Positions 23,049 to 34,270 of a stretch of DNA of 64,000 nucleotides are shown here, piece by piece (positions within the stretch are counted from its first letter, which is position 1; every line of letters begins with the position of its first letter). Below the pieces are notes generated by a model that saw only the letters and a list, made by a program, of their open reading frames with translations, was not told the origin of the DNA and did no database searches. The translations under genes and the position numbers were made by a program. The stretch is taken from the NCBI RefSeq assembly GCF_029784165.1, contig NC_073695.1:194578857-194642856 (forward strand). The letters are read 5' to 3'. The DNA comes from Wyeomyia smithii. Lineage: Eukaryota > Arthropoda > Insecta > Diptera > Culicidae.

Positions 23049-23286
23049 GAGCATGAGCATGAGCATGATTGACCGCCCGCGGTTGCTACTCCGTTATTGC
23101 CAGATCAGCTGTAATTACACAGAGAACCAATGGGTGATGTTTGGGACTAACATTCATCCTCAATGTGTAAAAACTGGTGATCTTATCTTTATGTTAGGCA
23201 ATACCAGCGCCGGTCGCATCCGAATGCAGGTCAAAGAAGGAGTGTGTATGGGAATATGTTGACGTGATACTCGCTTTATTGGAAGT
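23049..23286 (-). mobile_element. Retroposon family A, copy 2 (238 bp) with 49-bp target duplication
   Basis: The insert begins with the GAGCAT hexamer repeat and ends at CTTTATTGGAAGT. It corresponds to the first 235 bp of copies 1 and 3 with few changes. It is flanked by an exact 49-bp direct repeat, 23000-23048 and 23287-23335, which starts AAACGTCTTTGACAGTGG and ends CTGTAACAGTTTT. The short reading frame shared by all copies follows from DNA homology and is probably not a gene. Confidence 0.9.
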
Positions 23287-23335
23287 AAACGTCTTTGACA
23301 GTGGTTTTCATCGGTAGGTTTTCTGTAACAGTTTT

Positions 23336-24344
23336 ATGCAAAAACCTGCCGAAGACGAATCTCATAAACCGGATTCTAAATCCGGTTCACAATTGTAATA
23401 GTGAAATATATTTTAATCAGATTGGTCTGAAGTTGGTTTTATTGCTAGTTTTTATATGGTCGCTGTGCAACCAAACCGAACCAAGCGCCAAAATAATCAT
23501 TTTGAGTAATGGGTCTTCAAATTTTAACCACCCCGTATGTTTTCTACAAAATTTTTGTTGTGATAGTAATATGAACTGTTCAAATGACTTCGTTTTTTTT
23601 TCATGGAAGATAGATTAATAATTTTGACATCCTCTGGTGTTAATAACTCAATTTATGAAAATAAAAATGGCGTTTGGTACAGTCTGGTCACGCCTCGACC
23701 ATATATTTCTTTGTTATTTTTTAGTAATACCTTGCTTGGTTGGCCCATCTCATAATCTCATTTGAACTAAATCTTAATTCATGAGGATTTAAGTATGCAA
23801 ATAAAATGGTGCAACCGCGAAAACTAGTTGGCTTGTAAATGAGAACGAAAGGTCTGAAATTTCAAGGAATACGATTTTTTGGAAAACTTTTCTTGATTTT
23901 TTTTCCCCAAAACACTATCGGTCTCACGGTGTCATTTTAAAGGTGATTATTGCGGCGTTCGATAATAATGTTCCTTTTTGTGAACTGATGCTTTCGGTCA
24001 ATATAAGTGGAAATGTGATACGCAACGTATTCATAAAATACCAGAAATATATTATTTCCATCGAACAAGTATTTTGAGTAAGTCATACAGAACACAAACG
24101 TTTACAGCAGATTTTTTTACTGCAAACTTTTGCTTATGATGAACAAAGGCACGGAGGGACTCAATGGAGAGCATTGTTGAATAAATAAAAAGTTAAAATT
24201 AATTTACTGGTTCTAGTACCAAAAAGAATGCTTATCTAGGGTAAATGCATCAATTATAGTCAGTACAGCTATCGCTTAGTTGATATACATCTGACAAGTG
24301 CCCACTCTTGCCCAATCTTCACGCTTCTATGATGGACATTTGCC
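23336..24344. other. Unassigned AT-rich interval
   Basis: No supported feature. Sequence similar to the duplicated target word ends at 23335. Confidence 0.4.
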
Positions 24345-24590
24345 GCATTAAGGCCAAACGGTATTGAAGCCACAAATGGCCGACTTCGAGCTACCACTTC
24401 GAATTTTCAGAAGCACAGACTCGGAAATAGGTGATGGGTTCCTAGTGAAAACAGCAAACAAAAAATAACGGTTTCACAGTTGACACATTAACTGTTACAG
24501 AGTCTTGTGCCTTAGAAAACTCGATGCCGAGGCTCGAAATCAGCTCGAAATTGTGGCTTAAATGCCGTTTCACCTTAAACTTTGTCCGGA
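24345..24590. mobile_element. Short inverted-repeat element (MITE-like)
   Basis: GCATTAAGGCCAAACGGTAT then TGAAGCCACAAA (24345-24376) is mirrored by TTGTGGCTTAAATGCCGTTT then CACCTTAAAC (24551-24580). CGAGCT sits inside both arms. No target duplication was fixed, so the limits are approximate. Confidence 0.5.
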
Positions 24591-27179
24591 TTAAATGGAA
24601 CCCATACATATTTCTTAAAGCCGTGCATGATGCTGTTATACACTTCTCTCCATTATTTTAGCCAACGTTGGCTCAAAATGTGGTAATGAGAGAAAATTTC
24701 TTTGCGGTTTTCCTATTGGCATTGCTCTTTTTTTTTCGTCCTTAAGAGGTTAAAACAACACGACATCATCAACGACGTCGCGTTTTTTACAACCACTAAA
24801 TCCCATATAAACCAAAGAAACAAGCACCAAACACTTAGAAAAATCGATGGCGATTTGTTTATGATCGCTTGATTCGACTCAACACGATGTGACACGGAGG
24901 ACGGCGATAACTGTTGTCGTCAACTTTTATGCGTGTCCTACTTCGCATGTTGCCGAACAAGCCACTTCATATTGTGTAGTTGGTATCGATTGTAGAAATA
25001 CTAATAAATTGTTTAATTCGATAAAATTACTTCAACTTAAATGTTTAAATGCAGAACTCCTTCGAATAATTTGCAAAATATGAAATTGATTTTGAGCTCA
25101 ATCTTTTTCTGGTAGTGACCAGTATGTTTTTGTGAACATTATTCTTCACGTTTTGATAAAATATATCTCGTTACTAGATCATCAATTTCCTTAAATTATA
25201 AATTGAGCAGTGTTGTTATAACTGACGCTTCTACTCTATACGCTGTTTATAGTTTAACTAAAATCTGTAAAAGGACATGAGCTTCTCCAGTTTCTCCTTA
25301 AGCTAGGTATATAGGTATAGGTCTCCTTATGCTAGGTATATAGGTAATAGGTATGTACTTAGAAAAAACTGAAGTTGAGTATCCGTTACACAGAAAATAT
25401 GTCTACATGGAAAAGGAAGTGCAGACAGTATCATTGCCGATTCAGCCCTGTTCTAAAACACAATTGATCATTCTCCCTCAAAAGTCTAGAGCTTCTTCTC
25501 TCAAACCAAAGAGTAATCACATAATCAAGATTGCTGGTTCTGAATAATGAAAATTGTTTTGATGGGCCTGCCTTGGTTTACATCACTCGAATGGTTTACT
25601 GACAAAACAAATCGACATCGAATAATCAAGAATAACTCGCATTCACTGGAAACGAACAGAGTTGACGGTTGTTCAATGGGTTTGGTTTCGAAAATATTTT
25701 TGCCTTGTTTGATGTGGATGTTGGAAAAAATATTTTCACACCACATAGACTCTGAATACTTCACAGTATTGGTTATAGCCATTCCTATGTTACCAAAAAT
25801 CCACGAGTTGAGCCTCACAGTAAGCGATTTGCATGTTTTTTTTTCGCAAATTAATGGTTCATGCCTAACGGTAATTTACCATATTCAAATGGCCTGTTGG
25901 TGCCACTTTAGGGGCTAGATTTATTACTATTCGGTTGCGGTTAACTAATGTAGCACCGTTTAATGCTAGATTTGTATCAACCATTGGGATTTTCCTTGGA
26001 ACGATCGTGGTTCGGTGGAGTCGAGTTATTCGCTAGTCAAATTTCATTAATGATTTTGGTTTTTCTTACTTGTTACTCATTTCCTTCGGCAAACATGTTG
26101 GGTCGATAACTAACGGCCAAGTGAGCTGTAATTAACAATGCTAAGTTATGTTCAGGCTGGTCTGAATTATTATTACATTTTCACTCAGCATTTTTCCGGG
26201 AACAGTGAATAAACGGGATGAATTCACACGCTCACGTTTTTACGTATTTTAAACATTCAAGATTATTCAGCTTTTGATGAATTTTTAAAACAGAATACAT
26301 GCTTGCAACTTCACGTGCACGTTGCTACGAGCTACAAAAGATGTGAACAACGCTCATACATCCGTTTTTGGCTGCACACCATAATACAGCTTTCACAGCT
26401 TTTACATTATTCATCATATCATTTTCGATCTGAAACATTCTAGCCCCAATCTACAAGCTTTTTTCTTTCAACAGTTACGGTTCCGAAAGTCCGTGCCGGT
26501 ATTTTCAAGTCATTGGAACTTTAAATTAGGTAAAAAATTGTAGCTGAACGTTTTCACCAACTATTATATGGCCGAATATCTTTCGCAAATTCAGGAGCGT
26601 GAAAAAACCTTAGTGTGAGCCCTCAGGCGGACAGGCGAGCTTTACCACGACCGAAAGTGATGACAATAATTACATTTCCCTAGCGGGCGGCGGTGAAACA
26701 TGAGCCAGTCGACGTATATCCGGAAAATAAGACTCGAAGCGTGAAAGGAAGTGACACTCTCGAACAAAAGGTTTTCCGAAGGGGGTCGGCCGGAAGACGA
26801 CAAGACAAGAGAATGATTGCTCGGGCGCACACTAAAGACGTTCGCTCCTAATTAAAACACGCCGAAATTAAATATTTGCTTGCTTGCGCAGAGGGAAACC
26901 ACTGGCGTGGAGGAGGAAATGTAAATAGACTAATTTGTTCAATTTGTTGTTTATAGACAAGCAAGAGATTTGATTGGTCTTGAGCAATTAAAACTGGTGT
27001 GTTTGTTTGGTCATAAAGAGCAGAATAGGGTCACGTTCTATTTGTTGCATAAACATGCTTTATATGATTTTCGGTAAAGTTTTCTGCACCCAATGAAAAT
27101 CCGAAATTCTTCGAGCGTTGAAAATGTCCCTAATTCCATTTTATGATAGTGATAGACACTTCGTAACGACTATACACTT
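24591..27179. other. Unassigned interval
   Basis: No recognised gene or repeat. Open frames at 25353-25918 (plus) and 25525-25818 (minus) overlap on opposite strands and show no recognisable domain. A short word, CTAGGTATATAGGTA, is repeated in tandem near 25301 and 25333. Confidence 0.35.
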
Positions 27180-28400
27180 TGCCATCCGCTTTGCATGCTG
27201 AGCTGCCGTTAAACGAATGGAAGTTGAAGTTGCAAACAGTGCGATGTCACTTGATGCGCACCACTAGGCGAATTACCACCCCCGCGCACTATCGGTATTG
27301 ATGAAACTGTCAAGCGTACCGCTGCCTGTATCACGGGTGACTGCGGTTCAGCCACCAATGCGGGAAGCTGGCTGCTGCGAATTTGTGTAACGAGGAAATG
27401 AGAACAATTATATTTTCCTCAACAATGCGCAAACCAGGTCAGAATCCTCTTAGCAATAGGTTCGTGTGGGAACTAGGTAGGGTGTCCGCGCCTTGGAATA
27501 CATTCACAGCATTCTACTGCGAAAAACTATTGTTGAATCGCACATATTTCACAACAGATTTCCGCCCAAGGATCACACTTCTCACCACACAAGCCACCAA
27601 ACATCATCAGCACTGCCTTCTGTTAGCTTTGTGTTCCGTTTGAAATTTTACGCTTGCTTCTGGTATTTTTCTGATACCACATAAAGGCTTCCCTTATTCC
27701 GTCCGTCGATACAGGTGCCATCAAACTGTTTTATGGTCTTTTTATCGACTAAGGAATGCTGACGTTGGACAGCACATAAATTAAATTCTCGTTTTCAGTT
27801 ACTCGCATATCAATTAACACCATCGAACAATCGTGCAAGTATCACACTCACGCACGCATGTATGTGGAGGCAAATCTAGAACCGCAACAAGCAACAGTGA
27901 CCTACGACGAAAATCAGCCGCGCGATCCAGTGAGTTTTCCGGCCGAACGCGCGATCATGCGGCACGATGGCCAACCGGCGGCGACACGTACCGTGATTAA
28001 TTTTGTCCGCACGCCACTTCTGTGTTCGAGTGTAGATTGTAGACGTGATGCGATGGTGCAGCCCACCAGCGACTGATAGGAGACTTCACTAGGGATTCAC
28101 TGCACCACTAGGCAAGCCGGACTTATAAATCGCACAACTAGCACCGAGAGCCAGCCAGCACAGGATTTACGCGCAACACACGACGGCAACAGGACGAAAA
28201 GCAGACTGCTGCTGCCTGGGCTGCCATCAGACTCGCTTGGCTCCCGTTTGTTTCAGCGTGGCAAATTTGCGGGCTTCCGACGACGATGACGACAGAAACG
28301 ACGAATCCCCAATCCTGCCAACCACCTGTGCGTCTGTGTGCTACGGCGGGTGAACGGCATGTGCCGACTGTGGGCCCATTGAGCTGCTGTTTTGGGTAAT
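27180..28400. other. GC-richer, apparently single-copy stretch; possible promoter or 5' exon
   Basis: This stretch is less AT-rich than its surroundings and shares no repeat with the rest of the window. It contains a 72-codon open frame at 27858-28076, TTATAAATCGC near 28122, and on the minus strand CACGGTACGTG near 27992, which resembles a splice donor. It may be the regulatory or leader region of a gene lying outside the window, but no coding domain is recognised. Confidence 0.25.
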
Positions 28401-29184
28401 GTAATTACAGTGCTTCTTTTCTTCGCTCTTAGTTGGGTTGATGGATCAAATGACAGATATAAGTATAAATATGTATCTCATCTGGTTGCTGTCAATGAGT
28501 TAATATTGATCTTATATTTCTCGCAGTCTAGGGTTCTGTAAATTCACCAATGACTTACGAAAAAGACGTACTTTATTTTTTTAAAGCAAATCTAGCCTTC
28601 TACTCTCAAATTTCAAATGTGTTGAAATCGGATGCCATTCTAAAGTTAATGACTATGAGTTTTTTTTTATTTGAACTTACTGGATATTCTTTTGAATATG
28701 ATTAAAAATAAGAGCACTGAAACTTAGTTGTTTTCAATCAGTCATGTATTTCTCTATGTCATATTTACCAAAAATTTCCCATAACTCGTTCTTAGTAGGT
28801 TTTTTTATACAACTAAATATTTTGGCGGTACAATGCTATAAATATGTTGTTTGCTAAAATATATACGCTTTTTCAGATAATTGCTCTTGAGTTAAAAAAA
28901 AAACAAAAAACAAAAAAATAGATCAAAGGTGTCAAAATCTACCACAAAACTTTACAGTGATTGGTTTGGTACAAATTTGACATACAACAGATGCATGAGT
29001 ACCCGCTAACTTTTCATTTGTCTCTCTAAAACCAACAAAAAAGATATAGTTGGCTTCATAAAACATTAATTTGTATTGTGCCGTGTCAAATAAATGTTGT
29101 GTGAACAAAAAAAAAAACCAACAAAAAATAATTCTCCTTTCTGCAACAATTTTTTTACCTAAAAAGCAAGAAGATCAATCTCCC
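28401..29184. other. Unassigned AT-rich interval
   Basis: Simple A and T runs (for example near 28895-28917 and 29106-29117) and no supported gene or element. Confidence 0.4.
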
Positions 29185-29852
29185 CTCAAGCATGCTTGTC
29201 TTTTCTCCTCAGAAAACCTCTAGAGTGCAGGAGAACATCTTGCACTGCGGAGACAACTGCCGTCACAGTCATGCTAGAAGAGAGCGACAAACGATTTTTA
29301 TCTGTTGAGCTACCTGAACGCACTGTGGTGAAATCTGAAATCTCTCTCTTGCGAGACAATGAACTATGGTGTACTTTCTCACACGTGTGGACATCATGCA
29401 CAATAATTACACTGCAGAGTTATCTGCGGTGCGTTTCACAGTTGGTTTCTTGAGCATGGCAGAAGAGAAAAAGAGATTGGGAGAAAAAAATAGACTGCGT
29501 TGCTCGTGCCGGTCGAATTTACTCTGGTGGAATTCGTTCGTAGCTACACGAGGACTACATTTTTGCCCGGCAGGTTTTTTTTTCACCTTCCGGACTACTC
29601 GCCAGTGGACACTGTTGTGCACTTCTGCGTTTTCTCTGTAGAGTGATTCACCCCTCTTGTTTCTATCAGATGTGGGGTGAGCTGGAAGTGTGTTTGTCTC
29701 TCTGTAAGCTGGTTGAGACACTTTGGAGTGAGAAAGAAGCAGTGTGGTGAAAGCATTTGCTACACGCAGGCACATACTGGAAGGGAAGTGCGCGGTGAAT
29801 TTTTTCTCCTCTCCCTTCTCATACTGAGGAGAATGACAAGCATGCCCTCAAG
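29185..29852. mobile_element. Inverted-repeat element of about 670 bp
   Basis: The left end CTCAAGCATGCTTGTC followed by TTTTCTCCTCAG (29185-29212) is matched by CTGAGGAGAATGACAAGC followed by ATGCCCTCAAG (29824-29852), with three or four differences. Open frames inside are short and have no transposase motif. No clear target duplication was found. Confidence 0.55.
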
Positions 29853-30180
29853 TACCATCACATACTGCCGTATATTTTGCACATGTTACTAGTTTCTTCC
29901 ATATCCAATTCATCCGGTTTTCGTCGTACGCATATGGAGTAGAGGAAAAGTATGGCAAGAGCTGCCAGGAATATATTTTGTCTTCGTCATGTATGTCAGC
30001 TGCAAATGCTAATGATTTCAAATGCCCCCTTTTTTTAAAATCGTTTTAAAGTCACTATCAGTAAACTGCTTTAGAGAAAACATAAACATTTACTCTCTTG
30101 CATGCGGGTGCAAGCCATTTTGAAAACATAAACTCATCGCCAAACAGATTTGCAGATCCACATGCAATTTTTTTTCCTTT
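29853..30180. repeat. Dispersed repeat R1, copy 1
   Basis: It shares about 320 bp with 63440-63770. Common words are TTTGCACATGTTAC, AATTCATCCGGT, CATATGGAGTAGAGGAA, CAAGAGCTGCCA, ATGATTTCAAA and AAACTGCTTTAGAGAAAA. The similarity does not hold one reading frame, so it is a DNA-level repeat. It starts where the element at 29185-29852 ends. Confidence 0.65.
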
Positions 30181-30603
30181 TTAAGGATTTTGTTTCCCTA
30201 ATGTTCATCGTGTTAACCAAAAAAAAATTTTATGAAATATGTAAACTTTGTAAATATAAACGGGAATGAGGGAATTGATGTGAATGCGCTAGACTTTGCT
30301 TTGAGTTTAGAAGATTAATTAATGTTTAAGTGTAAGAACTTACAAATCTTTATAACCAAATAAACAATATTTTATAAAAAAAAAAAACGATAGTTGTAGT
30401 GATGGAACTCATCTGACGTAAAACAATACAATTATTGTAAGAGGAAAATTAATAGCAAAAATCTAAAATAATAAATAACACCTCTCAACAGTTTCCCCTG
30501 ATGAAGGCACCAACAAGTGCTTAAGCGTTGGAACGGATAAGAACAAATTCGTTCTAGATCTAAAGTTTATAGACTGTCAAACCCAATTATTGGAACCCTT
30601 TAC
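30181..30603. other. Unassigned interval with a hammerhead-like word
   Basis: AT-rich. CTGATGAAGGCACC then AACAAGTGCTT (30499-30523) can form a short hairpin after CTGATGA but lacks the GAAA that a hammerhead ribozyme core needs. Confidence 0.3.
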
Positions 30604-30685
30604 ACTACCGTTCAAATCATAGTAGTCCCATGTTTACACAAATCTTATGCACACTGGGACAACCATGCTTTGAACGGCAGTATAG
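30604..30685. mobile_element. 82-bp inverted-repeat MITE remnant
   Basis: ACTACCGTTCAAATCATAGT then AGTCCCA (30604-30630) pairs with TGGGACAACCATGC then TTTGAACGGCAGTATAG (30655-30685), leaving a loop of about 24 bp. Confidence 0.65.
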
Positions 30686-31649
30686 TCGATCTCAAGCACA
30701 CAATATGAACGAATCGTTAGTGAAATGACACTGGTGAATACATTTATTTTAGTTTCCAGTCGAACAGAAAGCCATCCACGATTCTCGTAGAACTGTATTT
30801 AGAAAACAATCCGATCTGATGATAATTTAACGTCTCTTTATCTCCTGCATACCAATACCATAGTTTTTCTATTACATATAGGATTCCAAATCAGGCTAGA
30901 AAAACGTCCTTGTTTGCCACACTATTTTTTAACGTAGGACGACGTCTTTTTCTATACTGGAATGCTTTTTGTAAAATTGGGAATGAAACTGGCAAATGTT
31001 GCGTCAGATTGCAAACGATAATAAAAGCATAACTACATGATGGATAACAATAACCAACATGTTGTTGGATGGATAAAATGTTGAACAATTTTGTAATACG
31101 TTTGTCTTTATAATTTCATTGCTAAGCGGAAAATATTGGTAAAAAGTTTTAAGGCCAAATTTGCGCGAACGATGCACCAATCACATGCGCCCATTCCTAG
31201 CACAGACGACGTGAATAGACACCAATCATTCCGTGTGATATTCTCTGTATCAATATCGAAAAAAATTGACAGAGTCTCCCCGTCCCAATAGGTCACTTTA
31301 TATTTGATTCCATGAACTTAGACTAACTTGATGTCTCGAAGGTAAAAGTTTTTCGACTAGTTTGAAACAGTCCTTATTTTGAACAATTTATGAACCTGCT
31401 GTTAGAGCGTAATAAAAACTGATGTCTTGAAAGTTTGAAATGGAAGTGCAAAAGTGTAAAAATATCTTTGAGTTAGTAGAAAATTATTTGGATGAATAAA
31501 TAACGACGGGCGTTTTACGTCATTCGATTGCGTTCAATATCTAACGATTTTTTTAAGATATTTAGGTTGCATACATACACACTTGCATAAAATCATATTT
31601 ATTCCAATTTCTTTTTTATATTTATATACACATTTATGTTTGTCTGTAT
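30686..31649. other. Unassigned AT-rich interval
   Basis: No supported gene or repeat. Confidence 0.4.
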
Positions 31650-32625
31650 ATTTAATCTGTTTTATTTTTCTTTTTTAATTCGGCCGTCTTGGGATATAAA
31701 TCTGTTTATTATTCGATTTCGGAGCTGGATTCTTCTTCACTTCCTATAGTATTGTAAATTTCTTCCTCTGTTTTCTTAAATTCCGTTTTGTTTTTCGCTA
31801 GTTCGTGCCATTCTGTTTCTGATATTTCCATAAATTTGTTTTTGTCTTCCCTAATCGCGTTTCCCTAATCCATGTTTTCGCGGGTCGTCCTCTCTTTTTT
31901 CCGTAAATTCCAATTTTTCAGCTGATTTTAATGGGTGTCCTTGTTCTCTTCTTTGTATGTGTGCCCAGTATTTCAGCCTCATTACTCTTACTCTATTCAC
32001 TGCTGTTTTTCCATTTGATAATTTTGAAACCCTTATTCTACCTTTTGGCCTATCCCTAGCTAATTTCAATAATTCCCTAATAATTTGTAATTCGTAACTA
32101 GCAACCGATGTTCTATTCTTTTTTACCCATGCCGCTGATTTGAGGCCGTAGATTATTGCCGGTGATATAACAGTCTTGTATATTCATTTTGCTATATACC
32201 AGCTTGGTTTAAATTTTTTCATGAAGTCTAAAACTACTCTTGTAGTGTTGAGAGCTTGTCTACATCTAATTCTTGTTGTATTTGGTCTATCCAATGTCTC
32301 CGTAAAATATGTTCCAAGGTATCTTAATGTTTGTATGACTTCATATTTATCGTTATCTATTTCAATAATGTCAGGAATATTTCTGTCTGAATTAGGCTTC
32401 CTTATTAATATTTTACTTTTATCTGTATTTAGTTCTAAGCCTACTTTACTAAATTCTACTTTTAATAATATAATTATTTTTTCAAGTTCATCTACATTTT
32501 CAGTTATCAGTAACAAATCATTCGCAAAGGCTAGGATAATTGGGAGACCTTTGTCATGCAACTCTAAGATATTTAATGTTCCGATCTTTTCCTTAATCTG
32601 TTTTAATATTTTTTGAATAACACTG
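31650..32625 (-). pseudogene. AT-rich LINE reverse transcriptase C-terminal fragment
   Basis: On the minus strand from about 32620 the sequence encodes the second half of a LINE reverse transcriptase. It has AFANDLLLITENVDELEK at the catalytic box (FADD expected, so one Asp is replaced by Asn), TDKSKILIRK and LRYLGTYF. After a frameshift come VISPAIIYGLKSAAWVKK, then RVRVMRLKYWAHIQRREQG and HPLKSAEKLEF, and after another frameshift EISETEWHELAKNKTEFKKT with a stop near 31706. The C-terminal WxHIQRR tail is typical of several LINE groups, and the clade is not resolved. Its codon usage is far richer in A and T than the other two LINEs here. It is 5'-truncated and dead. Confidence 0.75.
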
Positions 32626-32932
32626 TGCTACAGCGATTTAGAACTTCTGAAGTGACCTAGCGTAGGTTGTAGGTCTTGTTGGGTGTAACATTCGCTCATA
32701 CTAGAAATTTTCCAAACACCCCCAAAATCTGAAGTTATGGTCAAAATACGGTTCTTTGGACCTCAGGGCATACAATGTTTTTTAACTCAGTCCTTCCTCA
32801 ACCGATTTTTAATATTGAGGCAGTTTTGGAAAGAAGATAAACAGAGCTTTCAAAAAACTTACAGGTTTGTACTAATATCACTAAAACATGTTAAGTTATT
32901 TGAGTTTAAATATAATTTTTTTAGACTTTTAC
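32626..32932. other. Left flank of the I-clade insertion
   Basis: This joins 38000 onward across the insertion. GTGCTACAGCG (32625) and CACGGTGCTACA (38183) are similar words on the two sides, but no parent element was identified. Confidence 0.3.
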
Positions 32933-32944
32933 ATGCTATTTTTC
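32933..32944. repeat. Left target duplication of the I-clade LINE
   Basis: ATGCTATTTTTC, identical to 37988-37999. Confidence 0.9.
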
Positions 32945-33091
32945 CAGTACTTTGACAGCTTTGGTTTTGGATGCACGTGTTTTCCAAAACAGCTCCGAGT
33001 GTGTTTTATTTTTCGATATTTCGCGGACCCCGTCCGTCGTGCAAGTTTTTTACATCATCGTTTCCGCTAACGGAACACCCCTGGACACGAA

Positions 33092-34192
33092 ATGACCTCT
33101 ACGGTCGACCGAACCTTCGTCATCAACTTCAAGGCAGTCCCAAACAGGCTGAAATGCACCGACATCTCTGACTTTATTGTGCAGAAACTGAATTTTCCCC
33201 CGACTCAGGTCAAACACCTCCAAATCATCAACGGCCGTGTCTACGTTGGAACTGAATCCCCCGAGATAGCCCAGAACATGGTCCAGAGCCACAACATGCA
33301 ACACGAGCTGGAACACGACGGAAAACTCTACCGCATTCCTCTATCCAAGGAGGACGGTACAATTTAGGTTAGGATCCATGACATTCGACCGAAAATTACC
33401 AATCATCAACTGGTACAAAGGATGAATGAATACGGACAAATTCACTCTGTGCGAGAAGAGACCTGGAAAGATTTTTGGCCTGGTGTACCTAACGGTGTTC
33501 GTATTTTACGAATGGTCCTCTCCAAATCGATCCCATCTCACGTACACATCGATACAGAGATGTCACTCGTCACCTACCGCGGGCAAGTGGCGACGTGCAA
33601 ACACTGTAACCGAAATGTACACTTTACCCAAACCTGCGCTGAATATGCTAAATCATTGCGACCATCCGTCAATGACCACCTCACTCTCGCGGACGTCGTC
33701 AAGAACTCCAACACCGTGAGCAGCGCTGACGCTGGAAACTCGGCGGAAAACAGCTTCGATCCCTACGTGAATTTCACCGAAATCAAGCGAGCAAGGCGCA
33801 GTAAAACCAACAAAACTGTCGACAAAAATACACAACGGGACCGATCCAAATCCACCGTTTCAATTGCTAGTCAAATTTCCATCTCCTCGACCGAATTCCC
33901 AACTGAGACGCCAGTGGGCGAGCTCGGCCCGGAGAATGTCATATCCCCAGAGTCTGAAGCGGCATCGACATCTCACAATACAGAAGACACCAACGAAATG
34001 GACACAGCGGACACCAACGGCATCGAATCACCAGCTTTCTTCGGTTTTCCCATCACTAAACTAAATAACAGCAACAATAAAAGGAAGCACAACAAACAAC
34101 AGCCAGCTACAAACAACATCGATAATGGGAACCGTTCTACACAGTCCATCCCCCGTTCCCGATCCCCATCAAGAACAAAGCCCAAAAACTAA
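33092..34192 (+). pseudogene. I-clade LINE ORF1 (RNA-binding Gag-like protein), one nonsense codon
   Basis: ORF1 would be a 366-aa nucleic-acid chaperone that packages the LINE RNA. The ATG at 33092 starts MTSTVDRTFVINFKAVPN. A single TAG at 33365-33367 interrupts the frame after residue 91, and the same frame then runs to the stop at 34190-34192. The pre-knuckle region includes VRIHDIRPK and VPNGVRILRMVLSK. A zinc knuckle CKHCNRNVHFTQTC (C-X2-C-X4-H-X4-C) lies at about 33598-33639. The C-terminal third is low complexity, rich in Ser, Thr, Asn and basic residues, and ends in SRSPSRTKPKN. Only one knuckle is obvious. Apart from the TAG the frame is open throughout, so the nonsense change is probably recent or a base-call error. 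Confidence 0.85.
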
Positions 34193-34270
34193 AAACACCC
34201 TCTAGCACTCCCCCCTATACACCTACAGACAATCCCCACCCCGCTCCCAACCACTCCAATAACAATAAAA

